A DNA stretch of 64,000 bases from Bemisia tabaci (taxonomy: Eukaryota; Arthropoda; Insecta; Hemiptera; Aleyrodidae), in NCBI RefSeq assembly GCF_918797505.1, contig NC_092802.1:21473883-21537882 (forward strand), written 5' to 3'. The notes under the pieces are model-generated. The model was given only the letters and a program-made list of their open reading frames with translations, searched no databases and was not told where the DNA came from. This document shows, piece after piece, positions 10,712-20,386 of the stretch (position 1 is its first letter; each line of letters opens with the position of its first letter). The position numbers were made by a program, and so were the translations under genes.

Positions 10712-11205
10712 GAACTCCGCAACTTTCGCACAACAACCCCGGGAACTTTCTTCGCAGAAAAGCGAAGGCTGCATCCATCCGGCATCGGCGAAAGCTGCAT
10801 CCGATTAATCGTCACTTGCAAGTCCGATTCCGCAGTCGGAGCTCCGCGTGCAGTTTCGCGCCTCGGGCCTCGTCGCAGTCGTTGTCCCCGATTTGTATTC
10901 AACCGAGCTCCGGTTCGTCCGCGCTTATCATAATGTCGTTATCATTGTGTACACTTAGTTCCCTGATTGAGTTAAGTCCCGCCCCTCGCCCGCCCTCTCG
11001 AGTTCGGTGCGTTTCGCGAAGACCAGTCGGCTGGAATTATTCAAATCTCCGCGGAAAACATTCCCGGACCCTGATGCACTGCGATAGTGCCACGGTGCCG
11101 CTTTTTCCAGTGAGAAGAGGGAATTCAACATTTAGGGCTCCGAAGTTAAGCGAGAACATTTTCGGAATTCATTTTTGGAATAAAATAGGACTAGATTTGC
11201 AATAG
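10712..11205. other. CpG-rich stretch of unknown role
   Basis: GC- and CpG-rich DNA with repeated GCGAAGGCTGCATCC and GCGAAAGCTGCATCC motifs (about 10,761-10,803). A plus frame at 10,816-11,205 (129 codons) and a minus frame at 10,528-10,902 overlap. Neither has a recognised domain. It could be a promoter-proximal or exonic remnant; this is inference from composition only. Confidence 0.35.
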
Positions 11206-11338
11206 TTTCTTCATGACAAAATTTCCTATTTTTTTTTGCTTTTCACTGACTTCTTTTAAATGCGCTGACTTTCGTTAAACGTAGGAGAAAATTTCCTTAT
11301 GGAAAAATTTACGTTTGTTGTCTTCTTCGTCTCTAATT

Positions 11339-11473
11339 TGACGTATTTCTACCAAACGGAACTACGTGCGTTATGACGTGAGCCCTGTTTTGAAAATATT
11401 CTTATGGGTCTCAGGGCTCAATGGACTCATGTTCTAATGCACACACCAAGTTCCGTTTGGCAGAAATACGTCC
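11339..11473. mobile_element. N-family MITE copy 2, TSD AATT
   Basis: TGACGTATTTCTACCAAACG to GGCAGAAATACGTCC, flanked by AATT (11,335-11,338; 11,474-11,477). Loop in the common orientation. Confidence 0.88.
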
Positions 11474-11753
11474 AATTAAAAACTGCAACAAAAGACGGAG
11501 GTTTTCTTCAGTTTCTCGATGAATTCTGAAACCGGGGTGATTCGAGCCATTTTTCGTAAAAATCAACTCTTCCTCTCACTTTTTGTAAGAGATTGCAACT
11601 AACCTATTCCTTGATTGACAACGTCTAGCATCAGAATTACATGACATTCATTCTCAGGATCCTGCATTTTTTCATTTTATTTTTTAAAAAAAAGGAAACA
11701 CCGCTAACCTCAAACCTAAGGTTTATTTAATTTTTCTTTCACGCCGGCCATTT

Positions 11754-11875
11754 GAACGTATTTCTGCCAAACGGAACTATGTGCATTATGACGCGAGCCC
11801 TGTTATGCATATATTCTTACGAGTTTCAGGGCTCATGTCTTCATGCTTAAGGTATTGTTCGGCATAAATATGTCC
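11754..11875. mobile_element. N-family MITE copy 3, TSD ATTT
   Basis: GAACGTATTTCTGCCAAACG to a decayed right end (GGCATAAATATGTCC). Flanked by ATTT (11,750-11,753; 11,876-11,879). Loop in the common orientation. Confidence 0.88.
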
Positions 11876-12065
11876 ATTTAGCCATTTAGAGCAGTTAGTA
11901 GTTCTTCCAGGCAATCTTCATTCAGCTCTACGCGATGCGCAATCAATCTACAAACCGTCGCGTCGTTTCATACTTACAACGCATAGTACGCACCCATATA
12001 TCTTACCTCTATTTAGCAGAACTCGATCGTAAATTGAGCTACTTTCTTAAAATGTAGCCACGACT

Positions 12066-12305
12066 CACGCGCATGTACGACCACAACTACGTGCAAATTT
12101 CGATACATCGAAAATCGATACGTAGTCCCGTCGCAAACCAAACCGCACGTGATCTATCGATATCGAAATTCGATATATTCCGACACGCGTACATAAACGA
12201 CCAGCCCTCCGTGCAAATTTCAACGCATCGATAATCGACACATCGTTCCCGCCACGAATCTAACCGCACGTGATCTATCGATGTCGAATTTCGATATATT
12301 TCGAC
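12066..12305. repeat. Two-copy tandem repeat, 120-bp unit
   Basis: Units start at 12,066 and 12,186. Both carry CGTGCAAATTTC, CCGCACGTGATCTATCGAT and TTCGATATATT. The unit is rich in ATCGAT/TCGATA motifs reminiscent of hAT-L interiors, but hAT ends are absent. The minus frame 12,087-12,320 simply translates the repeat twice. Confidence 0.8.
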
Positions 12306-12490
12306 ACGCAGACCCGCCAATCGGGAGAGTTACGAGGAGGCCCAAATTCTGGTATTAAAAACCGATATTTTATTCTTTATTTACTCGCCGGTCCGTCCTC
12401 CTGCGTTTAATGGCTTGTAAACGCACCGTGATTTATTCCGGGCGAGTGCTCGGGTCTGCCGCCAGGGGGCGCCTCCACCGACGGGACGGA

Positions 12491-12637
12491 CAATTGGACT
12501 GCATTTTGCAATTTGGAACTATAAATTCTGGCTCTTCTGGAAAAACACTTATGTGCATAGGGAAACTAATGGCACATACGTTGTTTTTAAACCGGGCTAG
12601 AATCTATAGGTCCAAATTGCAAAATGAAGTCCAATTG
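12491..12637. mobile_element. H-family palindromic element copy 2
   Basis: CAATTGGACTGCATTTTGCA at left, inverse ending GTCCAATTG at right, 147 bp. The loop contains GCATAGGGAAACTAATGGCA, as in the copy at 27,222 and inverted relative to 955-1083. Confidence 0.75.
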
Positions 12638-12639
12638 AG

Positions 12640-13133
12640 CTTGTTTCGGTTTCGACAGGTAGTGTCGTCCATCGCGGATGTTATTCTTTGATGTCTATTA
12701 TGATTTTTATGAGTCTGTTGTTGGGGTTGAAAAGTTCTCAACTAACAGATCGTATTCGATACATCTAACACGTGAGATTGTATGTTATCGCTTGGTTCAA
12801 CGTGTAAACATAGCCTCAAAAGTTTTTTTTTTTTCTTTTTTTTGCTGGTTTAGTGGCTTATATTCCGTTGGAACCTACAGCCATCGATAGACAGTATTTA
12901 TTGTCCTTAGACATCATGGGATTTAGGCACATCCATGCTCCAAACCATGCTTGTTTCGGTTTCGTTAGGTAGTGTCGTCCATCGCGGATGTTATTCTTTG
13001 ATGTCTATTATGATTTTTATGAGTCTGTTATTGGGGTTGAAAAGTTCTCAACTAACAGATCGTATTCGATACATCTAACACGTGAGATTGTATGTTATCG
13101 CTTGGTTTAACGTGCAAACATAGCCTCAAAAGT
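12640..13133. repeat. Direct repeat pair of 184 bp
   Basis: 12,640-12,823 and 12,950-13,133 are nearly identical; the few differences include GACAGG versus GTTAGG and a single G/A in TGTTGTTGGG. Both begin CTTGTTTCGGTTTCG and end CATAGCCTCAAAAGT. The 126-bp spacer starts with a T-rich tract. Looks like a recent segmental duplication. No coding signal. Confidence 0.9.
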
Positions 13134-13260
13134 CAATTTAGAAATCTGAGAGAACGGATAGATTGTGATACATTTTTTATTCTTGAGAGTGCAAAATGGC
13201 AATGAAAAAAATTGTTGGGGATTTTCACATTGTATGCTTTTCCAACTTAAATCCTAAAAT

Positions 13261-13330
13261 TTTTGTTTGAGGTAGTGTTCTATCGTTTTGAACCAAACGA
13301 TACACCGAGCCACTATACGATTCATATGCA
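13261..13330. repeat. Short dispersed repeat, partner at 63,601
   Basis: TTTGAGGTAGTGTTCTATC, GTTTTGAACCAAACGATACA and CACTATA align in order with 63,601-63,670. Ends not resolved. Confidence 0.5.
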
Positions 13331-13738
13331 GAAGAATTGAGTTTTAAAGTAGCCTGGATCATCTTATTGACGAGGAGCGAACAATGGTAACGAAGTCAAT
13401 AAATGGTCATGAAAACGTGTATTGTTCTCATGCCTAAAGGTTATGTTGGAGAGTTCCTTTAAGAACTTTCAAACCGTATATTGACCGATGGATTACTTTA
13501 CGGCTTCAGGGACTAAACATAACAGGTCCTAGATGTATCTACAACCCAAATCACGCGAATTACACAGAAATTTTAAAAAATTGTATCTGAGGTTAGGTTC
13601 TTCACAAATTTTCAACATCTGGAGACTCACGGCGAAAATCTTAAACTAAAGAACAACTTAATGCACATAATTTGTGATAAAGAACAAATATCAGATTCGC
13701 AAACTTCTATGAATTCATTCACTGGATTCCTTCGCTGG

Positions 13739-13890
13739 ATTGGTAGAATTTACCATTCCTTTACGCTGTATTTTAAACAGCGTCAATTTAGAGTCAATTC
13801 TGCCAGAAGAGAGGTAAACGTTACTTTATACTGGTACAGGTAACCATTCCTCTGGCAGAATCGACTTGAAGATTGGTGAATTCTACCAAT
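13739..13890. mobile_element. P palindromic MITE
   Basis: ATTGGTAGAATTTACCAT at left and GGTGAATTCTACCAAT at right. A second inner inverted pair is ATTCTGCCAGAAGAG/CTCTGGCAGAAT. 152 bp. It directly abuts the poly(A) end of a LINE fragment. Confidence 0.75.
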
Positions 13891-13891
13891 C

Positions 13892-14262
13892 TTTTTTTTT
13901 TTCGGTGTTCTTATGCAAGGACACGAAGAGTGGTGTTATTTATAATGTATGTATGTATGAGCCGCTTTTACGGCGCACTAGGGCGCTCTGCGACGCCTAT
14001 TCTCCACAGGAATCTGTCATGGTAGAGATCCTCCGGAAGCTGGCATCTCTCCATCTCTTCACGGATGCCCTCTACCCACCGTTTGGCTGGACGCCCTCTC
14101 CGTCGCCTACCTGGGGGGACCCACTCCAACACCTTCTTCGGCAACCTGGTATCAGCCATTCGCTGCACATGCCCATACCATACCAACTGCTTGGTCATGA
14201 TATCGTGCACAATCGTCCCCTCAACGCCCATTATCTCTCGGACACGTTGTCTCGTTATTTAT
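13892..14262 (-). mobile_element. 5'-truncated non-LTR retrotransposon (LINE) 3' end
   Basis: On the minus strand, the C-terminal tail of a LINE polyprotein is followed by a short 3' UTR and an A tract (T run at 13,892-13,902 on plus). Everything upstream of the tail (endonuclease, reverse transcriptase) is missing, the usual result of incomplete target-primed reverse transcription. The A tract sits directly against the P element. Confidence 0.8.
13968..14255 (-). pseudogene. LINE ORF2 C-terminal fragment
   Basis: The frame encodes about 95 residues ending in a stop at 13,968. It contains the arrangement typical of the extreme C-terminus of insect LINE reverse-transcriptase proteins: VWYGHVQRM, then LPKKVLEW, then PPGRRRRGRPAKRW, then an acidic helix and RFLWRIG. 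A stop codon lies just upstream at about 14,256, where the element is truncated. RT-domain motifs (such as YADD) are absent. The clade (Jockey-, RTE- or R1-like) cannot be fixed from the tail. Not functional alone. Confidence 0.82.
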
Positions 14263-14955
14263 AATTAAGTTCCAAAAATCGCCAAATTTAAAGAAGGAGG
14301 TTTGAAAATTTCTCCCGGTCTTGGTTGAGTCAGGTAGCGATGAAATCCCTCAATGCAGCATCAGCACCTTAGTAATTTCTGTTCTTTCTTTTCGACCTTC
14401 TGCTTTTTTCAATAAAAAAACCGTTTTGTTTTTTTAAAACACGTCGCTATTTTAGAAGCTGACGAAAATCACCGCTGGAGGCCCGAGGAGTCCCTCCGTG
14501 GAGAGGAAATGAAAACAGCTTCATTACGCCAGGCGCAGCGACACACGGCCAAAATACACACCATATCAGCACATTGCTGCCGGATAACTTAAAAGGACAC
14601 TTTCTTTCAGGGATCGAGCAACATTCCTTCTGGAATTAATCTGTGAGGTGAACCTAGACCCTCACTAGTCATTACGAATAAGAAACAAGTTATCGCGGGG
14701 AAAAGGCTGCAAGATAAGTAATACATATGAAACGTGAAATGTTTCGAAACATCGAATTTAATTCCAACCGGCAAAAAAACACATTAAACAGCGCTAATCC
14801 TCATCAAACTTTGTAAGACAATGATTTTTCATCAAACATCACCAAATTTGATAAATGGTCAAAATCCATCAAAAAGTGCCCTTCAAAGAAAATATCTTCA
14901 AAATCGGAGTCAACGAAATTCGATGCAAGTCTTTGGTCCAAATCTGCGGAAGATA
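14263..14955. other. Intergenic DNA, nothing recognised
   Basis: AT-rich with a moderately GC-rich stretch at 14,460-14,530. I find no open frame with a domain, RNA gene or family member. Confidence 0.5.
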
Positions 14956-15358
14956 CTGCCGTGCTCATAAAAAACGCCGTATAAACCTTGAAACGCAACC
15001 AAAGTTTCCTATATAGAAAACAAAATTTCAGAAAAACTTACAAATATTTTCTCCTAATTTTTTAAAGCTTGTAACTCGCAATTTAATTTAAAGAATCTGA
15101 AAAATTCGGTAAAGGGGGTATTATTAGCTAGTGAAAAGAATATTCTGAAAATATCGTCGGCCATGTTTTGTTGGGTTGGTGAGCCATTAAATCGCTTGAA
15201 CGCTCTACTATAGAAGAACTCTGGTGGCAAAACGAAAACAAGAAACGCTTGCCTATCGGCTCAGCGCTTAGTATTCAGAACATTCCTCAAAAGTAAAAAT
15301 TTGATTGGGGAAAATTTCTCCACGTCAGAGATGTCCATACGGCGTTTTTATTCAACAG
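14956..15358. mobile_element. B-family element copy with internal extra sequence
   Basis: CTGCCGTGCTCATAAAAAAC near 14,956 and an inverted ACGGCGTTTTTATTCAACAG near 15,335 mark B-type ends. It is about 150 bp longer than other copies. The extra sequence (roughly 15,158-15,280) has no match in the window and may be a further insertion or a captured segment. Confidence 0.6.
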
Positions 15359-15771
15359 TTCTCATATATTCAAAATCGGTGACCTCAGCATTACCCATTT
15401 CAAGTAGATAATAATATATGGAATTTTCGGTGCAAAGTGGCAACATGCCCGCGTCCAGGTGAAACATATTGCACAGCCCCACTTATTTCGGGCATTCCCT
15501 GTTTTCCTCAACTTTGGCCAACCGTGAACCCTGTTTATTCAGACGCGCTTTGTTTCATCTCTCCATACACTATTTTTTTCCCTTCTCCAGTTTTCGTTTT
15601 TTTCTTTTTATTATTCCTTTCACCGCACTTTTTATTCCTGCTCCCTCGTGTTGTTTCAGCGTGTTTGTCTAGTCGGAGGTGGTGATTTGTCAGTTTTCCA
15701 CCATGCGCGGTCTAATTCATTAGCTCGACCTACCGCACACGAACTTGCATTCCGATGAAATGAACGTAATT
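15359..15771. other. Intergenic DNA, pyrimidine-rich
   Basis: T/C-rich sequence at about 15,570-15,650. The overlapping frames at 15,437-15,685 reflect this composition (poly-Phe/Ser) and are not credible genes. Confidence 0.5.
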
Positions 15772-15870
15772 AAATCAAAAGGACCTATCTCCATTATGAC
15801 TCGGGCTCAACGCATAAGAATACAAACAGAAAAGGCCCCATATCACAATGGAGATAGGTCCTTTTGATTT
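15772..15870. mobile_element. Palindromic N-like MITE
   Basis: AAATCAAAAGGACCTATCTC at left is exactly inverted at right (AGGTCCTTTTGATTT). The loop holds ATAAGAATACA-type sequence as in N loops, so this is a related but distinct family with different ends. Confidence 0.75.
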
Positions 15871-15933
15871 ACATGATATATTCGAGTGAGTCTCAAACGA
15901 GAAAAATTATTGCAGAGATCCCACTATATTTGG

Positions 15934-16045
15934 ACGTATTTAAAATCAAAATGAACTATCCCTATTGTGACATGGTTCCTAAAACCCATGAGAATACACG
16001 CAGGGCTGGGCTCATGTCAGCGTAAAGATACTTCCTTTTGATTAG
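15934..16045. mobile_element. Decayed N-like element
   Basis: TTTGGACGTATTTAAAATC, an internal CCCATGAGAATACA and GGGCTCATGTCA, and TTCCTTTTGATTA at right combine features of the N family and the element at 15,772. Ends decayed. Confidence 0.45.
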
Positions 16046-16640
16046 AAAACAACCCTTTACCTCCGCCCTCCAACTTGCGGAGGAGTTGATACCCTTAACG
16101 GGATACACCTTCAGTTTTTAGAGTACGGAATATGCGACTGATTTAACTAGAATCAGTCTGATTATGCATTAGACGTTAACTAACCTCCTCTAAACTTTAA
16201 TTTATTTAACAAAAACTGAAATAAATACCGAACTTAACTTTTTTTAGTGCATCCTTCATAATTTAGAGTAAATTTTAGAGAATTTCGAAGCATTATTTGC
16301 TTAACTTTTTCCGTATTAAAAATGAAAAAGAAGAGAAAATTAGACATAAGAAAATGCAGTTTACTTAAAATATTATACTATTTTGATATAAACCGTCGTT
16401 TTTTGTCGACAAAATTTGGTTTATTGAGTTAAAGAAACGTTGTTTTGCTATCGTTGTTTTAACTTAAACTTAACTATACCAAAACGACGCTTCTTGAACT
16501 AAAAAACTGATGCTGAGTTGAATCCGCACGGATTTAACTAAAAGAAAGAAAGAAAGAAAGAAAGAAAAAGTTATCGACAAGAAACGACGCTTTAAGTCAA
16601 AATAATACCTCAAGTAACTTTTTTTCAGTGTGGGATATTT
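16046..16640. other. AT-rich repeat remnant with (GAAA)n
   Basis: AT-rich segment ending TTTTTTTCAGTG at about 16,619-16,630, resembling a CACTG-type right end. GATGCTGAGTTGAATCCGCA at 16,511 recurs diverged near 45,290. It contains (GAAA)n at 16,540-16,570. A matching left end was not found. Confidence 0.4.
16540..16570. repeat. (GAAA)n microsatellite
   Basis: About seven GAAA units in AT-rich DNA. Confidence 0.9.
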
Positions 16641-16955
16641 ATGTGAAATCTTCTGCCACCTCGCAGGTTAAAAAATTACCTTGAATTATAGCCTTAATTA
16701 AGCCTTCAAAATTTGAAGACAACGTCGCCAACCGTTTTTTGTTGTGTTCCCTGAATAGCACACTCGTTGAACGCGTTTCGAGCTCGTGCTTGAACTTTAC
16801 AGCCCTCATACTCAATTTGCTTGAAAAAAGAAAATAAATAAAAATATTCTCTGCTTCACTCACTCAAATCGTGCCTGTCTAAGAAAATAAATCGTAGCTC
16901 CCTCCTACACCCAAGACTCGACCGTCCATCGGGCTCGTTGAAAGGCTTCTCAACG
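16641..16955. other. Intergenic DNA, nothing recognised
   Basis: The minus frame 16,639-16,863 (74 codons) has no domain; treated as chance. Confidence 0.5.
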
Positions 16956-16959
16956 ATTA

Positions 16960-17090
16960 TGGCGAGACGTATTCATCGATTATCGATATTTCCTCATTTG
17001 CAGCCACGGTAAAGAATCGATTATTGCAGACGCCCCGTTAATCGATCCTTTCCCATAGGTTTAGATGACGGATCGATCGATATATCTCAA
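16960..17090. mobile_element. Decayed hAT-L MITE
   Basis: TCGATTATCGATATTTCCTC, GGTAAAGAATCGATTATTG, ATCGATCCTTTCCCATAGGT and GATCGATATATCTC follow the hAT-L internal order. The terminal CAGTGGCG motifs are gone. Confidence 0.6.
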
Positions 17091-17933
17091 ATCTTGGTGG
17101 GGAGAAGAAAAAGGAAGAAAAAATCCCGAGACAAAAAGGCTCGCACGGGCCCATTGTGGATGGTGATAAATGATGGCGGGAAGCGGGTATGAATGGTGGA
17201 TGAACACGGTCCCGTCATTAATTATGAGCTGTAGCGACTCAACAAGGCAACGATTAAGATTTGACTCGCAATTGACCGTGTTTGACAAGAAGACTTCGCT
17301 TCCCGCGTTTTCTTGTCTTAACTTTCGGGCGAGCGAAGAAAGGACTGCTCTTGGTGAGGATTTTACAGGCCTCTGATGAGTTTATTCCACGAACTTCTCG
17401 TCCAGGGCCCAGTCTCTCAATATATCTAATTTTTTTCAGAGGATAATGAGACACCTTCTGATAGTTCCATGATTTTCATTACAAAAATGAAAAAAATACC
17501 TTGATTATCCATATTCTTCAGAGGAGAGAATCTCACAATACCTTCATAATTTGTAGAAACTTCCAGGAATGAAAATTAAAGCTTGATTGTTACACGCAAA
17601 ACGCAAAAAATGTAGTCATCAAGATCTTCTCGCGTGTTTCATGATGTTCATCTAGGTTTTCTGTACGTTTAAAATGGTTCCCTGATAATTCGCGATATTA
17701 CTACTTTTTATGGTTGCTATACAATCTATTATCGGAATCAGCCAATGAGAGAACCTGGCATGTCCAAACCCGATATGGTATACCGAAGTCTCATTTAACC
17801 GAGCTGGAAAGTACCGGTCGATAGAGAGCATGTTCCAATTGAACTAAATTTCGATTTATTGAACTAAAACTTCGGCTCATATAACAGAATTTTGATTCTG
17901 TCGGCCAAAAAAATGGTTCGCACGACTAAGGGA
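17091..17933. other. Intergenic DNA, nothing recognised
   Basis: Opposed frames at 17,061-17,454 on both strands have no domain. No family member recognised. Confidence 0.5.
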
Positions 17934-17937
17934 TTAA

Positions 17938-18378
17938 GGTGATTCGATGGACGCCATATTTTGTGTCAGAACGGCATGCGATATATCGCATCAATTGGTT
18001 CCATTCTTTCAGCTACTCGTCATTTTTCTCCAATTTTGAGATCGCAATTCTGTTGTCAGGAGACTAAAGCACTCACTTACCAATTTTAACAAAGAAATTC
18101 AACGTAATAAAGGCGTGGTTTTTTTTAGAGAGAAAACATCGCATTCGATACTGATATCGAAGCTGCACGCGAATGCGATATTTTCTCTCTAAAAAAAACC
18201 ACGCCTTTATTACGTTGAATTTCTTTGTTAAATTGGTAGGTGAGTGCTTTAGTCTCCTGACAACAGAATTGCGATCTCCAAATTGGAGAAAAATGACGAA
18301 TAGCTGAAAGAATGGAACCAATTGATGCGATATATCGCATGCCGTTCTGACACAAAATATGGCGTCCATCGAATCACC
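17938..18378. mobile_element. TTAA-M palindromic element copy 1
   Basis: GGTGATTCGATGGACGCCAT to its inverse, with TTAA on both sides (17,934-17,937; 18,379-18,382). The two arms of about 210 bp are nearly perfect inverses around a short centre near 18,155, so the transcript would form a long hairpin. TTAA flanks suggest a piggyBac-type or other TTAA-targeting transposase, though the termini do not start with piggyBac's usual CCC. Frames on both strands are arm shadows. Confidence 0.88.
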
Positions 18379-18382
18379 TTAA

Positions 18383-18812
18383 TCTACTGAACTCAAAGGC
18401 ACATATTGAGCTTTTCGGTCGTAAACCCGAGGGTTTCTTTTAGTGTAGAGTTCATGCTCGGAGTAAAAACTATTCTTCTTGCCCACTTCGACGCAACCTA
18501 CGTTTCTTCATATATTTTTAGTGGGATTTCCGGCTTACAAACTTACAAACAATAACTTCAAGACTTGAACAGTTGCTTGCAACAGAGCCCTTCAACCGAG
18601 CACCCAAGAATCCCGGACCGATCCTCCTCCCTTAAAAACTACCTTGATCGGCTCTTAAATCCGTTCGCGGACAGCTTGATGACCCGCAATCAACGTCCGA
18701 TTATTCCCGCACTCCCTGGTTTTTTCATTAGCCGCGCAATTAAAACAATTACCGTAGATCGCGGGCCCCTCGTAAAGCACCCTAATGGTAGCGCCGCATC
18801 GGGGGCCCCGAC
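18383..18812. other. Intergenic DNA, nothing recognised
   Basis: The plus frame 18,565-18,864 (99 codons) runs into the C element and has no domain; not called. Confidence 0.45.
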
Positions 18813-19643
18813 GCACAGAGGATCAAGTCAATTGGAGAGATCGAACAAAATTTGGAAACTTTAAACGCTTGTAACTCCGTAAATACAAACATTGAGGTTC
18901 TAAAAGTGGTTCCATTGGTTTTCTCGTGAAATTTCCTTCTGAAAACACCCTTTGAAATTTAAAATGTGAACGAATAAAAATCAAAATTTGAAGTTTTAAA
19001 AAAAAAATTCATGTCAGGCCTCTCTAATGGAGATGTTATGTGTGTGAGGAATTTGCGATTTGACTGTTGATTCTAATGTAAAAGTTCGCGAGAACCACGA
19101 TGGTCCCACTGGTTTTTTCTGCAATCAACTCCCAAGCTCAAAAAAAGCTCTCAAGTTGAGGTCAAAATGGAGGGGATATCCCGCGCTATCCTGAGAGTCC
19201 ACCTCTGCATAAACAAACTCTCCGTGCAAAGATAGGGAGCAAATACATTGACAGGGCTGCCACTTTATTTGGGGACTCCAAGACTGAAAACACGGCAACC
19301 CTGCTAATGTATTTGCTCCCTATCTTTGCATGGAGATTTTGTCTTGATGTAGAAGTGGACTCTCAGGATAGCGTGGGATATCCCCTTCATATTGGCCTCA
19401 ATTTGAGAGCTTTTTTTGAGCTCGGGAGTTAATTTCAGAGAAAACTAGTGGCACCATCGTGCTTCTCTTGAACTTTTACATATGAATCGATAGTCATATT
19501 GCAAATTCCTCACACATGCAACATCTCCATTTCCTTCTAAAAGCCCCTTTTGAAATTTAAAATGTGACGAAATAAACATCAAAATTTGCAGTTTTAAAAA
19601 AAAATTCATGTCTGGCCTCTCTAATTGACTTGATCCAGTGTGC
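18813..19643. mobile_element. C-family element copy 1 with D inside, TSD GAC
   Basis: GCACAGAGGATCAAGTCAAT at left and TTGACTTGATCCAGTGTGC at right, GAC on both sides (3-bp TSD). The body is interrupted by D (19,027-19,530). A 95-bp piece of C is present on both sides of D (18,933-19,028 and 19,531-19,625), so this is a C-D-C composite rather than a simple insertion. Confidence 0.8.
19027..19530. mobile_element. D-family long palindrome copy 1
   Basis: Begins ATGGAGATGTTATGTGTGTG and ends with the inverse CATGCAACATCTCCAT. The whole 504 bp is a near-complete hairpin, with inner arms AAAGATAGGGAGCAAATACA and inverse. Matches the copy at 25,961-26,459 throughout. Confidence 0.85.
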
Positions 19644-19960
19644 GACGTCCACCATCCAACGAGCAACAACAATCTGTTTGTTTATCGTCGGTGCGCCCAT
19701 GAACCCAGAATAAAGACTTTAATTCGTTAATGGAGTTTTTGAACGCCGCCGCGAAGTGAAGTACGGCCGCAGTGCAGTGGGCGGAAAAGGGGACTATACC
19801 AGTTATCAAGACAATAAGGGGCCGTTCGTGTAATCGACTGCCATAGCAGAAATGAACCACGGCACATTAGCTATAGACCAAGTTCAGGGAGCGATTTATT
19901 CTGTGAGGGAGAACGGTTGTACTGATTTTTTGAAAGTTTGAGGGAATTTGCTTCACATCG
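19644..19960. other. Intergenic DNA, nothing recognised
   Basis: Minus frame 19,621-19,860 starts in C and has no domain. No repeat match found. Confidence 0.45.
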
Positions 19961-20193
19961 CACCGAAAAAAAAAAAAAAAAAAGGCCATGTGAACTGAAC
20001 GTTCGGTGTTTCATATCATCCCAAGTATTCGGTTTGTGTAACTGAACATTCGGCACATATGACCAAACTTAGTTCGTCAGTTCACTTTACCGCACAAGTT
20101 TGGTTTGAAAAATTCAGTTTGACGAACCGAATTAGTTGGGATGATATGAAACACCGAACTTTGGTACATACCACCGAACTTTTTTTTTCAGTG
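19961..20193. mobile_element. CACTG-type MITE (third family)
   Basis: CACCGAAAAAAA to TTTTTCAGTG with inner arms TTCGGTGTTTCATATCATCC and inverse. Flanks CG/CA are compatible with an aged 2-bp TSD. The interior differs from CACTG-A and -G. Confidence 0.75.
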
Positions 20194-20386
20194 CAGAGGA
20201 GTCTTCTAAAAATTTCCAAAAAATCAATTCTACCGTTTTCTCGTAAAAATATAGATCGTCCGATGTTGCCGATAACTAATTCCTTTCTGCTCGCTATGCG
20301 GTACAAATATGTAACGCTCTGCATTGGGGTGTCTGAGCCTGGGTTACAGGTGCGATAGATAAACAGTTCAGTCACGTCTTCCTACA

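Noticed and set aside
12350..12480. Possible promoter or exon from the GC-rich context
   Set aside because: No core promoter motif, splice site or domain could be matched; composition alone is not enough.
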